Assembly (NCBI GenBank): GCA_900544765.1
Contig: UQWI01000004.1
Coordinates: forward strand, 1-64,000
Reading direction: 5' to 3'
Source: an uncultured Eubacteriales bacterium
Lineage (GTDB): Bacteria; Bacillota; Clostridia; Oscillospirales; Oscillospiraceae
DNA: 64,000 bases
In this document: piece after piece, positions 32,584 to 40,714 of the stretch
Position numbering within the stretch: position 1 is the first letter of the stretch
Layout: every line of letters starts with the position of its first letter
Notes under the pieces: generated by a model
What the model saw: only the letters and a program-made list of their open reading frames with translations
What the model was told of the DNA's origin: nothing
Databases searched by the model: none
Position numbers and translations under genes: made by a program

Positions 32584-33168
32584 GTGTTTAATATTGCCGA
32601 AGCACATGAGCGCATATACGCGCACTGCCTGGCGTATGCCGGGAGCGATGCTCTGGAGTGTGCCCTCGAGCTGATGCGCATGGATGCGCTGCGCTTCCAC
32701 GGGCCTGAGCACCACTACCTGACGGCGGCCAGCCTGTGCGCCGCGTGGTGCAACGCGATTGGCGCGGACAAGGCCGCCCACCTGGAAAACCTCAAGTCCC
32801 GCTGCGCCAGGATACCGCCCGCCGTCTGCGGGTACTACGGCGTCTGCGGAGACTCCATGGCGGCGGGAGCCTGCGCGAGCGAGATGATGGGCGCGAGCTA
32901 CCTCTCCGACGAGAGCTGGCAGCGCGTCAACGAGCTCACCTCACGCACTCAGGCGGCAATCGCCGCGAGCTGTACGCGCGGCCCACGCTGCTGCAAGCGC
33001 ACCACCTTCGCCGTAATAATTGCCGCGTCCGAGTGGATTCACGACACGCTCGGAGTGGACGTCGCCGTGCACGAGGGCTTCAAGTGCGGTTTTTTCGCGG
33101 AAAACAAGCAGTGCCTGGGCAAGGACTGTTTGTTTTCCAACAGCCATGAGGCATCGATGGAGGTGTAG
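32584..33168 (+). CDS. Cysteine-rich DUF5714 protein
   Basis: A 194-residue protein of the DUF5714 type. Conserved cysteines occur in CGYYGVCGDSMAAGAC, RGPRCCKRTTF and the C-terminal CGFFAENKQCLGKDCLFS, suggesting a metal or iron-sulfur site. The family is uncharacterised and, from memory, tends to occur beside radical SAM genes of the type found here. GTG 32584 is chosen because GAGGGTG precedes it; TTG 32551 in the same frame is an alternative. The PadR gene begins 2 bp after its stop. Confidence 0.7.
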   Translation: MFNIAEAHERIYAHCLAYAGSDALECALELMRMDALRFHGPEHHYLTAASLCAAWCNAIGADKAAHLENLKSRCARIPPAVCGYYGVCGDSMAAGACASEMMGASYLSDESWQRVNELTSRTQAAIAASCTRGPRCCKRTTFAVIIAASEWIHDTLGVDVAVHEGFKCGFFAENKQCLGKDCLFSNSHEASMEV

Positions 33169-33169
33169 T

Positions 33170-33544
33170 ATGCCTGAAAAGTGTCCTTGCAAGGGCGACT
33201 ACCTTGATAAGCTCATACAGCCGAGCATACTTGCCCTGCTCTGTGAAGGGCCGGCATACGGGCTGGAGCTGCTGCACGAATTGGACAGGCGCGGGCTTGC
33301 GAACGGGGCGGACAGCGCCGGGTTTTACCGTGCGCTGAAGAAGCTGGAGGAGACCGGAAAGCTCGCGTCATGCTGGCAGACCGGCCGCAGCGGGAGACCG
33401 CGCAGGGTGTATGTGCTGACTGACGCCGGCAGGCGCTGCCTTGAAAATTGGCAGCACACGCTGCTGGCTTACATGGAGGATGTCAGGCGTGTTTCAAATG
33501 CCGTGAACGCGGCCTGCGCATTGACGAACAACGCAAAAAACTGA
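33170..33544 (+). CDS. PadR-family transcriptional regulator
   Basis: A 124-residue winged-helix regulator of the PadR type (LIQPSILALLCEGPAYGLELLHELDRRG ... GFYRALKKLEETGKL ... RPRRVYVLTDAGRR). Founding members repress phenolic-acid decarboxylase genes in response to phenolic acids, which fits a neighbouring aromatic-acid-like CoA ligase, but ligand assignment is inference. The N terminus MPEKCPCKGDYLDK adds two cysteines. It is coupled to DUF5714 and lies 13 bp before a dehydratase gene, so it probably controls this set. Confidence 0.88.
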   Translation: MPEKCPCKGDYLDKLIQPSILALLCEGPAYGLELLHELDRRGLANGADSAGFYRALKKLEETGKLASCWQTGRSGRPRRVYVLTDAGRRCLENWQHTLLAYMEDVRRVSNAVNAACALTNNAKN

Positions 33545-33557
33545 AAGGAAGGCGCCT

Positions 33558-34979
33558 ATGCCGGCAGATGTTCACAGAAGATTTTTGCAATTATTGGGAT
33601 GGGACGGAGAAGAACTCGAGGCGTTCCTGCCTGAATGGCTGAAAACGACCGAATTCCTGCACCTCACCGAGGCCGATGTGGCCTTCGCCGTGGAGGAATG
33701 GCTGCCCACCTACTGGGACATGTCCATGAACGGGACACGCAAGTTTATCGCTGCGGTGATACGCGAGGCGGCGGCGATGGCCCATGCCGGGGACTACATG
33801 GCCTCCGGTGATAGTGTGATATACAGCATGATGCCGTCAGCGGCCGTCTGCGTGTACGCAAACCGCCTGGCAGGCGGGGGAAAGGTACACATCTTCTATC
33901 CCTATTTCATAATTGCCACGGTGTGGACTGCCTTCTTCGGAAGGGAGCTGGACGCGAGGCTCAACGGCTCGGGCCTTGACCCGGCCTGCCAGCACTGCGC
34001 GATGAACTGCCTGCGCGCAGATTCCACAATCAAGGGCATGGTAACGCCCCCGACCGTCATCTGGAACTGGGGGCTGCAGTGCGACGAAGCGCCCAAGACG
34101 GATGAAATGCTCAAGCGGCTTGAGAAGGCCGGGTGGAAGAGCGTACTGACCACGCTGCCCCACGATGCGCCTCTCGGCATGGACGAGAGCGGAGACGACG
34201 AGCGTGTGTCATACCTGGCCCAGGAGATGCGCGTGGCGCAGCGCCAGGTGACCGAATACACCGGTGTGGAGGTGACCGACGCGTACATGTCCGCCGCAAT
34301 GGATGAGTATCTGGGCTACCTGCGGCGTGTGGAGCGCCTGACAGACCTGGTGATGAACTCGGACCCCGTGCCGATGTACGGCAACGACCTCACGCTTTTC
34401 AGCCTCTGCATGGAGTGCGCCTTCGACACCGGCTACGGGTATATAAACGACGCGCTGGACACGGCTATAGCCGAGGTTGAGCAGCGTATCAGCGAGGGAA
34501 GAGGCGTCCTGCCCAAGGGCTCGCCGAAGCTCGCCTGCCATTTCAGCCCGCTCAACGTGCCATGGATAGACAAGGTGTTCCGTGACAACGGCGTCAACCT
34601 CACGCTCGGACGCATGTTCCCGCCGGCCAGCGAGCTTATAAAGTGCGTGAAACCCGGCGATGCGTACCGCTCTGCGGCCAGCATGTGCCTCGAGGCGCCG
34701 AACAACGTAAACATGCTCGACGAAGTGCGCATGACCTGCGAACAGCTGGACAAGTACCCGGTCGACGGGGCGCTCTACGGCTTCTTTGCCTTCGACCGCT
34801 GGATAGGCGCGCTCGAAAAGATAATGATACGCGAGGCGGAGGAGCGCACGGGCATACCGCACTTCTACCTGGAGGGCGACTTCTGGAACGGCGCGCGCTT
34901 CTCACTCGACGACAAGCTCGCGACCATCAGGGGAATATGCAATTGCCTGAAAATTTCCGGACTGACGGCCGGCAAGTAA
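33558..34979 (+). CDS. 2-hydroxyacyl-CoA dehydratase-like large subunit, pair 2
   Basis: A 473-residue homologue of the protein at 19783 with the same N-terminal pattern (GEELEAFLPEWLKTTE). The cysteine motifs are CQHCAMNCLRAD (about residue 144) and LQCDEAPKTDE (about 175). It ends with the shared GFFAFDRWIGALEKIMI segment. AAAGGAAGG lies upstream of the ATG. It is separated from its presumed small partner (35701) by a TetR gene. It likely forms one subunit of an iron-sulfur, ATP-activated dehydratase or reductase for an acyl-CoA. Confidence 0.8.
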   Translation: MPADVHRRFLQLLGWDGEELEAFLPEWLKTTEFLHLTEADVAFAVEEWLPTYWDMSMNGTRKFIAAVIREAAAMAHAGDYMASGDSVIYSMMPSAAVCVYANRLAGGGKVHIFYPYFIIATVWTAFFGRELDARLNGSGLDPACQHCAMNCLRADSTIKGMVTPPTVIWNWGLQCDEAPKTDEMLKRLEKAGWKSVLTTLPHDAPLGMDESGDDERVSYLAQEMRVAQRQVTEYTGVEVTDAYMSAAMDEYLGYLRRVERLTDLVMNSDPVPMYGNDLTLFSLCMECAFDTGYGYINDALDTAIAEVEQRISEGRGVLPKGSPKLACHFSPLNVPWIDKVFRDNGVNLTLGRMFPPASELIKCVKPGDAYRSAASMCLEAPNNVNMLDEVRMTCEQLDKYPVDGALYGFFAFDRWIGALEKIMIREAEERTGIPHFYLEGDFWNGARFSLDDKLATIRGICNCLKISGLTAGK

Positions 34980-35001
34980 AGATATAGGGAGAGAAATACA
35001 G

Positions 35002-35577
35002 ATGTCCCGTGAGCGTTCGCTTTGCGGCAAAGAGGAAATAATAAAAGTAGCGATTGATATCGTGGACAAAGAGGGCATGGAGGCGCTTTCGGCCAGGCGT
35101 ATTGCCAAGGAGCTGGGCGTTTCGTCCATGACCATATATAACTATGTCAAAAACCTCAACGACGTCAAAAAGCGCGTGCTCATTGCCGGCTTCGACCGCC
35201 TGTACAACAGCGTTTATCAGTCCCTCATCGGGCTGCAGCCGCCTGTCGGGCGCAGGACGATGTGCCGTACCATGGCGCTGGAGGTGTTCCGTTTCGCGCA
35301 GAAAAACCGAAGCGTCTTTTCGTTTATGTTCTTCGATGGGCGCAATCTCTTCCATGAGGACGCCGAGGTCAGGCCCTTCTATGCCTTCCTGACCAGGTTT
35401 GTCAGCCGCCCGCGCGGACACACCGCCGGATGGCAGCCGGACGACATGCCCTACAACCTGCTGGAGATTATAATCACGACGATATCCTACCAGTGTGCGG
35501 AGGGCGTGATAAAGCTCTCGGAGCAGGATTTTATGGACCATGTGAACTTTTACCTTGAGCGGTGTATAGAAGATTGA
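35002..35577 (+). CDS. TetR-family transcriptional regulator
   Basis: A 191-residue regulator. The N-terminal HTH is typical (KEEIIKVAIDIVDKEGMEALSARRIAKELGVSSMTIYNYVKN), followed by a helical ligand-binding domain with no close relative I recognise. It lies between the two subunits of dehydratase pair 2, and a promoter with repeated TTGACA elements follows it, so it may control the genes from 35701 on. GGGAGAG precedes the ATG. Confidence 0.88.
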   Translation: MSRERSLCGKEEIIKVAIDIVDKEGMEALSARRIAKELGVSSMTIYNYVKNLNDVKKRVLIAGFDRLYNSVYQSLIGLQPPVGRRTMCRTMALEVFRFAQKNRSVFSFMFFDGRNLFHEDAEVRPFYAFLTRFVSRPRGHTAGWQPDDMPYNLLEIIITTISYQCAEGVIKLSEQDFMDHVNFYLERCIED

Positions 35578-35598
35578 CACAGTATTTATAATTACCTG

Positions 35599-35627
35599 TT
35601 GACAAGAAAATCACAATGATGTATTAT
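35599..35627 (+). promoter_or_regulatory. Promoter of the small subunit-activase operon
   Basis: Perfect TTGACA (35599-35604), 17-bp spacer, TATTAT (35622-35627). A second TTGACA at 35574-35579 lies within the end of the TetR gene, so the region may be an operator with direct repeats. Confidence 0.7.
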
Positions 35628-35700
35628 TTATATGCGATTATTTACAGTGTACATTTAGCTCGGCCTGCCACTGCGCAGCATGGGAAAGGAGGCTGTTTCC

Positions 35701-36852
35701 GTGTACGAGACTATTAATGAGCTCGAGAGGATGTCTTTGCTGAAAGCAAGGGCTCTGGTCGAGGCCAGGAGCGGCGGTTCGCCGCTGGTTGAGTACTTCG
35801 GGCGCTTTATTCCCGAGCCGCTTATACGCGCCTGCGGGGCCGGGGTGTATCCCCTGGCCGGCGGAGGCGAGCTGGCCTCTCCGAACGCGGCGCAGGATGA
35901 AATGCTGGGCTGCATGAACCCGCTGGCACGCTCCATAGCGGGCGGCATCAAGCTCGGTACGGACAGGATGTCATGCAAAGCGGATATTGTCGTCACCTCC
36001 GTTACGGACATACACATGGGCCGCCTGAGCGAGCTGCTTGAGTTCTGGGGCGTGAACGTGTGCAAGGTCGGCGTCCCATCCGACTGGCAGAACGACATAG
36101 CATTTGGGTACTACCTCAGCTCCCTGCGCCGCATGCTTGAGGCCGTGTGCCGTCTCAGCGGAAAGGCAATGGACGAGGATCTGGCCAGGAAGTATATCGG
36201 CGAGACGAACCGCGTCAACGCTGCGTTCCGGCATATCAGAGAGCTGCGGAAGAGATCGAACCCGCCGTTGAGCTTTGAAAGCTACATGCATCTGCAGCAC
36301 CTGAGCTTCCGCCTGTGTGATACCGCCGTTGCGGCCGAGGCCGTGGAGAGCATCGGGCTGAAGCTTGACGGGACTGACGGCGTGTATCCCGAGGGTGCTC
36401 CGAGGCTGCTGCTGGCCGGAAGGGCCATCGCGCCGGGGGATTATGAGCTGCTGCGCCTCATAGACGAGAGCGGGGCGGCCGTGGTTGCGGAGATGCTTGA
36501 CGAGTACGTCCGGACCAGCGACGTGGACATAGAGCTCGACGGTGATTTGGTGGAGAATTTCGCGCGCAGCCGCTATCTGAACACGATACCGATAGACAGC
36601 TTCCAGCCCTCTTGGGACAAGCGCTTGGAGCGAATCCTCAGCCTCTGCGGGGAGTATGGATGCGACGGCGTGGTGTGGTATCAGCTGGCCTATGACGAGG
36701 TTTACGACATGGAGTATGTCTGCCTGGCAAAGAGCCTGGCGGAGCGGGGCATACCGCTGCTGCGCCTGGAGACGAACTACTCCTACACGCCCGAGACCGT
36801 GGCCCTGGCCCGCAAACAAATTGAAAACTTCGTCGGCGGCCTGCGCCGTTGA
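35701..36852 (+). CDS. 2-hydroxyacyl-CoA dehydratase-like small subunit, pair 2
   Basis: A 383-residue homologue of the protein at 21238. Shared features are VEYFGRFIPEPLIRACG near the N terminus, GCMNPLARS, SFQPSWDKRLERIL and VVWYQLAYDEVYDMEYVCLAKSL near the C terminus. Here the candidate cluster cysteines (RACG, GCMNP) are present, unlike in pair 1. GTG 35701 follows AAAGGAGG and is preferred to ATG 35680. It is first gene of a run with two small proteins and the activase, so this is probably the pair charged by that activase. Confidence 0.8.
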   Translation: MYETINELERMSLLKARALVEARSGGSPLVEYFGRFIPEPLIRACGAGVYPLAGGGELASPNAAQDEMLGCMNPLARSIAGGIKLGTDRMSCKADIVVTSVTDIHMGRLSELLEFWGVNVCKVGVPSDWQNDIAFGYYLSSLRRMLEAVCRLSGKAMDEDLARKYIGETNRVNAAFRHIRELRKRSNPPLSFESYMHLQHLSFRLCDTAVAAEAVESIGLKLDGTDGVYPEGAPRLLLAGRAIAPGDYELLRLIDESGAAVVAEMLDEYVRTSDVDIELDGDLVENFARSRYLNTIPIDSFQPSWDKRLERILSLCGEYGCDGVVWYQLAYDEVYDMEYVCLAKSLAERGIPLLRLETNYSYTPETVALARKQIENFVGGLRR

Positions 36853-36894
36853 CGGACAGCTTTATAGAGCAATATTTAAGGAGGAGACAAACAC

Positions 36895-37161
36895 ATGGAC
36901 ATGAATTCCGTAGAAATCCGCCTGGCTGACGGCGTGGCCGAAGCCATGGAGGAGCGCGGCGTCAACGAGGACGATGTGCGCCAGGTACTGGCCTACGCCG
37001 AGGGCGAGGGCGTCAAGCTCGTGGACGGCGAACTGAACCTGGCCAAGAAGCGCCTGGGCAAGTTCACTGCCTACGTTGAGTACAAAATAGTTGATGGCGC
37101 CGTTGAGCTGTTAGACGTATACAGCCACCGCGTTCAGATGAACGAGGACAAAGAAGGTTAA
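36895..37161 (+). CDS. Small conserved-looking protein next to the activase
   Basis: An 88-residue acidic protein (MDMNSVEIRLADGVAEAMEER ... RVNEDDVRQVLAYAEGEG-like helix, then a beta-rich half with KFTAYVEYKIVDGAVELLDVYSHRV). I do not recognise the family. AAGGAGG precedes the ATG and it is 42 bp after the small subunit gene, within the activase operon. It contains no cysteine, so it is not a redox carrier itself; a binding or assembly role is possible. Confidence 0.6.
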   Translation: MDMNSVEIRLADGVAEAMEERGVNEDDVRQVLAYAEGEGVKLVDGELNLAKKRLGKFTAYVEYKIVDGAVELLDVYSHRVQMNEDKEG

Positions 37162-37175
37162 GGAGGGTCTTAAAA

Positions 37176-37364
37176 ATGGCTTGGATGTGCAATAAGTGCA
37201 AGGTTGAAGTTGAAGAGGTCGACGATATCCAGTTGTTCTTCAAGGATCTCTCCCTTCCGGAGGCCACCGGCTACCGCTGCCCGCAGTGCGGCGTGGAGTA
37301 TATAGACCGCGACTTCGTGGTCGACCAGCTCTCCGCGGCCGAGCAGATGCTCGAGGGCAAATAA
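37176..37364 (+). CDS. Small zinc-ribbon/redox protein next to the activase
   Basis: A 62-residue protein with two paired cysteines: CNKCKVEVEEVD near the N terminus and CPQCGVEYIDRDFV in the second half, forming a zinc ribbon or a rubredoxin-like metal site. AGGAGGG precedes the ATG, 14 bp after the preceding stop. It recalls the DVU_1557 type of small redox protein that I remember from TrsS-containing loci; that match is not verified. It may carry electrons to, or stabilise, the dehydratase or activase. Confidence 0.65.
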   Translation: MAWMCNKCKVEVEEVDDIQLFFKDLSLPEATGYRCPQCGVEYIDRDFVVDQLSAAEQMLEGK

Positions 37365-37396
37365 ATCTACTCAAGTAAAGGATAGAGGTCAGGACA

Positions 37397-38197
37397 ATGA
37401 ATCTGTTTGCCGGAGTGGACATCGGGTCCACCACTGCCAAGTGCGTCATAACGGACGAAAATGACAATATGCTGGTATTCGAGCATATTCCCACGGAATA
37501 TGACAGGAACGTCAGCGGCGAGAAGATACTCAAGCAGGCCATGGACAAGCTGGGCGTGTCGGAAGCCGACATAGCCTACATCGTCTCCACGGGCTACGGC
37601 CGCAAGAGCTTCCTGCGCGCCAACGCCAACATCCCGGAGATTATCGCGCACGGCCTGGGCACCTACAAGCTGATGCCCGGCACCCGCACCATCATCGACA
37701 TCGGCGGCCAGGACAGCAAGGTCATCTCCCTCGACGACCTGGGCAACGTGGAGCGCTTTGAGATGAACGACAAGTGCGCCGCCGGTACGGGACGCTTCTT
37801 CGAGGTGCTGACCCACAGGCTTCTGGGCATAGAGATGGAGGACCTCTCCGACCTCATGAAGAAGTCCACCAATCCCTGCGTCATCAGCAGCATGTGCACC
37901 ATCTTCGCCGAGAGCGAGATTATCTCCCTGCTCTCTCAGAAGGTGCCCGTGGAGGATATCGCCGCCGGTACGGGCCGTTCAATTGCCCGACGCATACTGG
38001 CCATGGGCCGCTCAGCTCAGATATCCTACGCTGAGCCAATCGTGTTCTCCGGCGGCGTAGCCAATAACGAGGCCATCGCCGACATCTTTGCCGACCTGCT
38101 CGGGAAGCCGGTTACGGCCATAAAGATGCCTCAGTCCACAGCCGCTCTGGGCGCGGCTCTGCGCGCCCGCAAAATGTGGGCTGCTGAGCAGAAGTAA
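37397..38197 (+). CDS. 2-hydroxyacyl-CoA dehydratase activase (HgdC/BadF type ATPase)
   Basis: A 266-residue ASKHA-fold ATPase that, as a dimer bridged by one [4Fe-4S] cluster, injects low-potential electrons into dehydratases of the HgdAB type at the cost of ATP. The phosphate motif GVDIGSTTAK is at the N terminus; the cluster-ligating cysteines are in NDKCAAGTGRF (about 125) and SSMCTIFAESE (about 165); VFSGGVANN and TAALGAALRA close the ATP site. It is the only activase in the window and could serve both dehydratase pairs. A GC hairpin follows its stop (about 38210-38236). Confidence 0.92.
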   Translation: MNLFAGVDIGSTTAKCVITDENDNMLVFEHIPTEYDRNVSGEKILKQAMDKLGVSEADIAYIVSTGYGRKSFLRANANIPEIIAHGLGTYKLMPGTRTIIDIGGQDSKVISLDDLGNVERFEMNDKCAAGTGRFFEVLTHRLLGIEMEDLSDLMKKSTNPCVISSMCTIFAESEIISLLSQKVPVEDIAAGTGRSIARRILAMGRSAQISYAEPIVFSGGVANNEAIADIFADLLGKPVTAIKMPQSTAALGAALRARKMWAAEQK

Positions 38198-38257
38198 CCT
38201 GAATTACCTGAAGGCGGGGCGGCGGCCCCGCCTTTGCCATGCTTTGGAGGCCTTACT

Positions 38258-39547
38258 ATGACTGACAAGCTCATACTCTCAGCCGGACGCTTCCTGGAGC
38301 CGCTGGACATGCCGGTGAGCGCCGAAACGCTCGCCCGGATGTGCGAGGGCTTCGGCTTGGACAGCAGGACGGTCGACGCCGCGGCTGCGGAGCTGGAGGT
38401 CAACCACGACCTCAAATACTCCGGCGTGCGCGGGCTGATAGGCGCCTGCCTCGCGGAGCTGACGGGCGCGCTGCTTTCGGAGGACGGGCGCGCACTGGTG
38501 GAGGTCAGCATCCCGTCGCCGCTCTGCCTGGTTACGGCTCTCTCCTGCGCCGCGAGGGGCAGGGCGCGCTTTGCGACGTCGGCGCTGCTTGCGCAGGCCT
38601 TCCTGCGCGGGCTGATGCTGGACTCGCGTCCGCTCGACTTCACCAGCTGCGCAAAGCGCCGCTGCGGCCTCAACAAGATGCGCGAGCGACTGGTCGTGGA
38701 GCCCGTGGGCCGCGCCCCGGATATGACGCTGCAATTCGGCTCGCTGTGCGACGAGTGCGTCAAGACGGGAGAATTGCTCTCGGCCGGCGTCCCCGCCGTA
38801 TCCTGTACGCTGCCTCGCTCCGGCCCGGAGCGGCTCAAATGCACCCGTGCGCTGCTAGAGCGCACGGCGCAGACGGCGGCGTCCCGCCTGGGCGTGACTC
38901 TGGCGGACTCCGACATGGAGAGCGCACTGGACACCTATTCGCGGCTTATGCGCGTCCAGGCCCGGCTTGCTCTGCTGAACTCGCGCCGCGGACGCACGCC
39001 GCTGTACGGAAACAGCTTCGCGCTGGCGCAGAGCGTGACGCTCATGTGCTTTGACGATTGGGAGGCCACGCTCGGTGCGCTGGAGACGCTGGCGCACGAG
39101 CTGGAATCCGCACCGGAGGCGGAGAGCGGGCGCAAGCGGCTGTATTGCTTCTATGTGCCATTCACGCGGCCCGGAATAGACGCGCGCTTCCGCGCAAACG
39201 GCGTGGACCTGATGGGCAGCGCGGCCTTCCTGACCGCGCCGCAGCCGAAGAGCGCGGACATATACGAGCTCTCGGCGCGCGCGCTGACCTGCGCCGCCCC
39301 GGCGCTTGACGTGAAGGACGAGGCCCGCCTGACTGCTTCGGCGGCAAAGGCTGCGGGCTGCACGGCCTATCTGACCGGGTCGTTCTCATTCGACCGGCGT
39401 ATGGGCTCTGCCGTACCGATGCTCCGAAAGGTGCTGCTGGAGGACTACGGCCTTCCCAGCTACAGCCTTGAGAGCGACTTCTGGTGTGAAAGCGGCTCGC
39501 CAATGCCGCCGAACGAGAGGATTGACGCAATATGCGATATGCTGTAA
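38258..39547 (+). CDS. Diverged 2-hydroxyacyl-CoA dehydratase-like large subunit, third copy
   Basis: A 429-residue protein recognisable as a shortened relative of those at 19783 and 33558. It keeps the cysteine motifs in changed form, CAKRRCGLNKMRE (about residue 131) and SLCDECVKTGE (about 160), and the end motif GSFSFDRRMGSAVPMLRKVL. It has no small-subunit partner of its own. ATG 38258 has TTGGAGG upstream. It may replace the large subunit of another pair, or act as a scaffold; function is open. A minus-strand terminator immediately follows. Confidence 0.7.
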   Translation: MTDKLILSAGRFLEPLDMPVSAETLARMCEGFGLDSRTVDAAAAELEVNHDLKYSGVRGLIGACLAELTGALLSEDGRALVEVSIPSPLCLVTALSCAARGRARFATSALLAQAFLRGLMLDSRPLDFTSCAKRRCGLNKMRERLVVEPVGRAPDMTLQFGSLCDECVKTGELLSAGVPAVSCTLPRSGPERLKCTRALLERTAQTAASRLGVTLADSDMESALDTYSRLMRVQARLALLNSRRGRTPLYGNSFALAQSVTLMCFDDWEATLGALETLAHELESAPEAESGRKRLYCFYVPFTRPGIDARFRANGVDLMGSAAFLTAPQPKSADIYELSARALTCAAPALDVKDEARLTASAAKAAGCTAYLTGSFSFDRRMGSAVPMLRKVLLEDYGLPSYSLESDFWCESGSPMPPNERIDAICDML

Positions 39548-39573
39548 AAAAGAGCCGCCCCATTGGGCGGCTC
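39546..39573 (-). terminator. Terminator of the CapA-like gene
   Basis: A 9-bp stem GAGCCGCCC/GGGCGGCTC with a 4-nt loop; on the minus strand it is followed by TTTTTTAC. It lies just after the stop of the minus-strand gene. Confidence 0.85.
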
Positions 39574-39579
39574 CTGCTG

Positions 39580-40662
39580 TCAATACTCGTTGTAGCCGTA
39601 TTCGTATGGTATGGTGAGGTTGGAGCCGGTAAAGGTACCCTCCAGCTTGGATATCGTGCGCTCGTACTCCTCGCTGCCCTCCTCATAGGGGACGGGCTGG
39701 TAGTTGTTGCCGTCCACGACGCCGCTGCTTGCGCAGGGGATGAGACGCATGTCCGTGACGGAGCACTCGCCGGAGCTGTCGCGCGTGACCTCGAGCTTTG
39801 CGATGACCGTGTCCTTGTCGCGGGGGTTGGTGTTGCCGCCGAAGGACCAGTTGCCCATCGAGTAGAATATGTAGTGGTCGTTGTAGACCTCGACGGGCTG
39901 CAGCGTGTGCGGGTGCGAGCCGTAGACCACGTCCGCGCCTGCGTCGACGGCGGCGTGTCCCCAGGTGAGCTGGTTGCTGTTCACGTCGTAGGAGCCCTCG
40001 TCGCCCCAGTGTATGGCGGAGATGATGAACTCGGCGCCCGCCTCCTTGAGCGAGGCGATGCCGTTTTCAATCTGCGTAGTACTCTCCGGGAAGCTCACGG
40101 CGTAGACGCCTATCTTCAGCCCGCTGGCCGTCTCGTACAAGGTGTACTCGTCCCGGCCGGCGTAGCCGATGCCGTACTCGTCGAGCGTGGCCTTCGTGTC
40201 GGCGTAGCCCTGCTCGCCGTAGTCGAGGACGTGGTTGTTGCCGAGGGTGACGAACTCCACGCTGCCCTCGGTGAGGATGCCCGCGTACTCCGGCGGGGCG
40301 CGGAAGGTGAAGTTCTTGTCGCTGGCTGTTGTCTCGTTGGTGAGGGCGCACTCGAAGTTCGCCATCGTGAAGTCGTCGTCCTCAAAGTATTGCAGCGTCT
40401 TTTCAAACACATACCCGAGGTTGTCCGTGGTTACGACGTTCTGATATGCCACGGAGGAGCCGCGGTAGTAGGCCACGGTGTCCGGCGTGATGTCGCCGAT
40501 GAAGCTCAGGTTGAACACCTCGGGCTCCGGCTCCGGCGTCGGAGACGGGGTGGGCGCGGCTGTGACGCCGGGCGCGCCGGACTCGGACGCGGGCGGCTCG
40601 CTGACGGGGGCGCCAGTCTCTATGGGTGCGGCGGGAGCTTTGAGGCTGCCGCTGAAAATCAT
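39580..40662 (-). CDS. CapA-family (PgsA/CapA) metallophosphoesterase-fold protein
   Basis: Exported member of the CapA family, known for poly-gamma-glutamate capsule synthesis but more widely spread. Motifs LSFIGDITPD, MANFECALTNE, TLGNNHVLDYG, SAIHWGDE and VYGSHPHTLQP give the metal-binding site. A Pro/Ser/Glu-rich linker (about residues 10-45) leads to the catalytic domain. The start is uncertain: ATG 40662 cuts into a hydrophobic helix whose first half (KRATFAAAAIALTLFL) is encoded upstream in the same frame, but that stretch has no ATG, GTG or TTG before a TGA. A rare start (ATA 40713 or CTG) is possible. It directly follows prfB. Confidence 0.8.
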   Translation of the reverse strand: MIFSGSLKAPAAPIETGAPVSEPPASESGAPGVTAAPTPSPTPEPEPEVFNLSFIGDITPDTVAYYRGSSVAYQNVVTTDNLGYVFEKTLQYFEDDDFTMANFECALTNETTASDKNFTFRAPPEYAGILTEGSVEFVTLGNNHVLDYGEQGYADTKATLDEYGIGYAGRDEYTLYETASGLKIGVYAVSFPESTTQIENGIASLKEAGAEFIISAIHWGDEGSYDVNSNQLTWGHAAVDAGADVVYGSHPHTLQPVEVYNDHYIFYSMGNWSFGGNTNPRDKDTVIAKLEVTRDSSGECSVTDMRLIPCASSGVVDGNNYQPVPYEEGSEEYERTISKLEGTFTGSNLTIPYEYGYNEY

Positions 40663-40714
40663 TAGGAACAGCGTCAGCGCTATGGCCGCCGCCGCGAAGG
40701 TGGCTCTCTTTATC

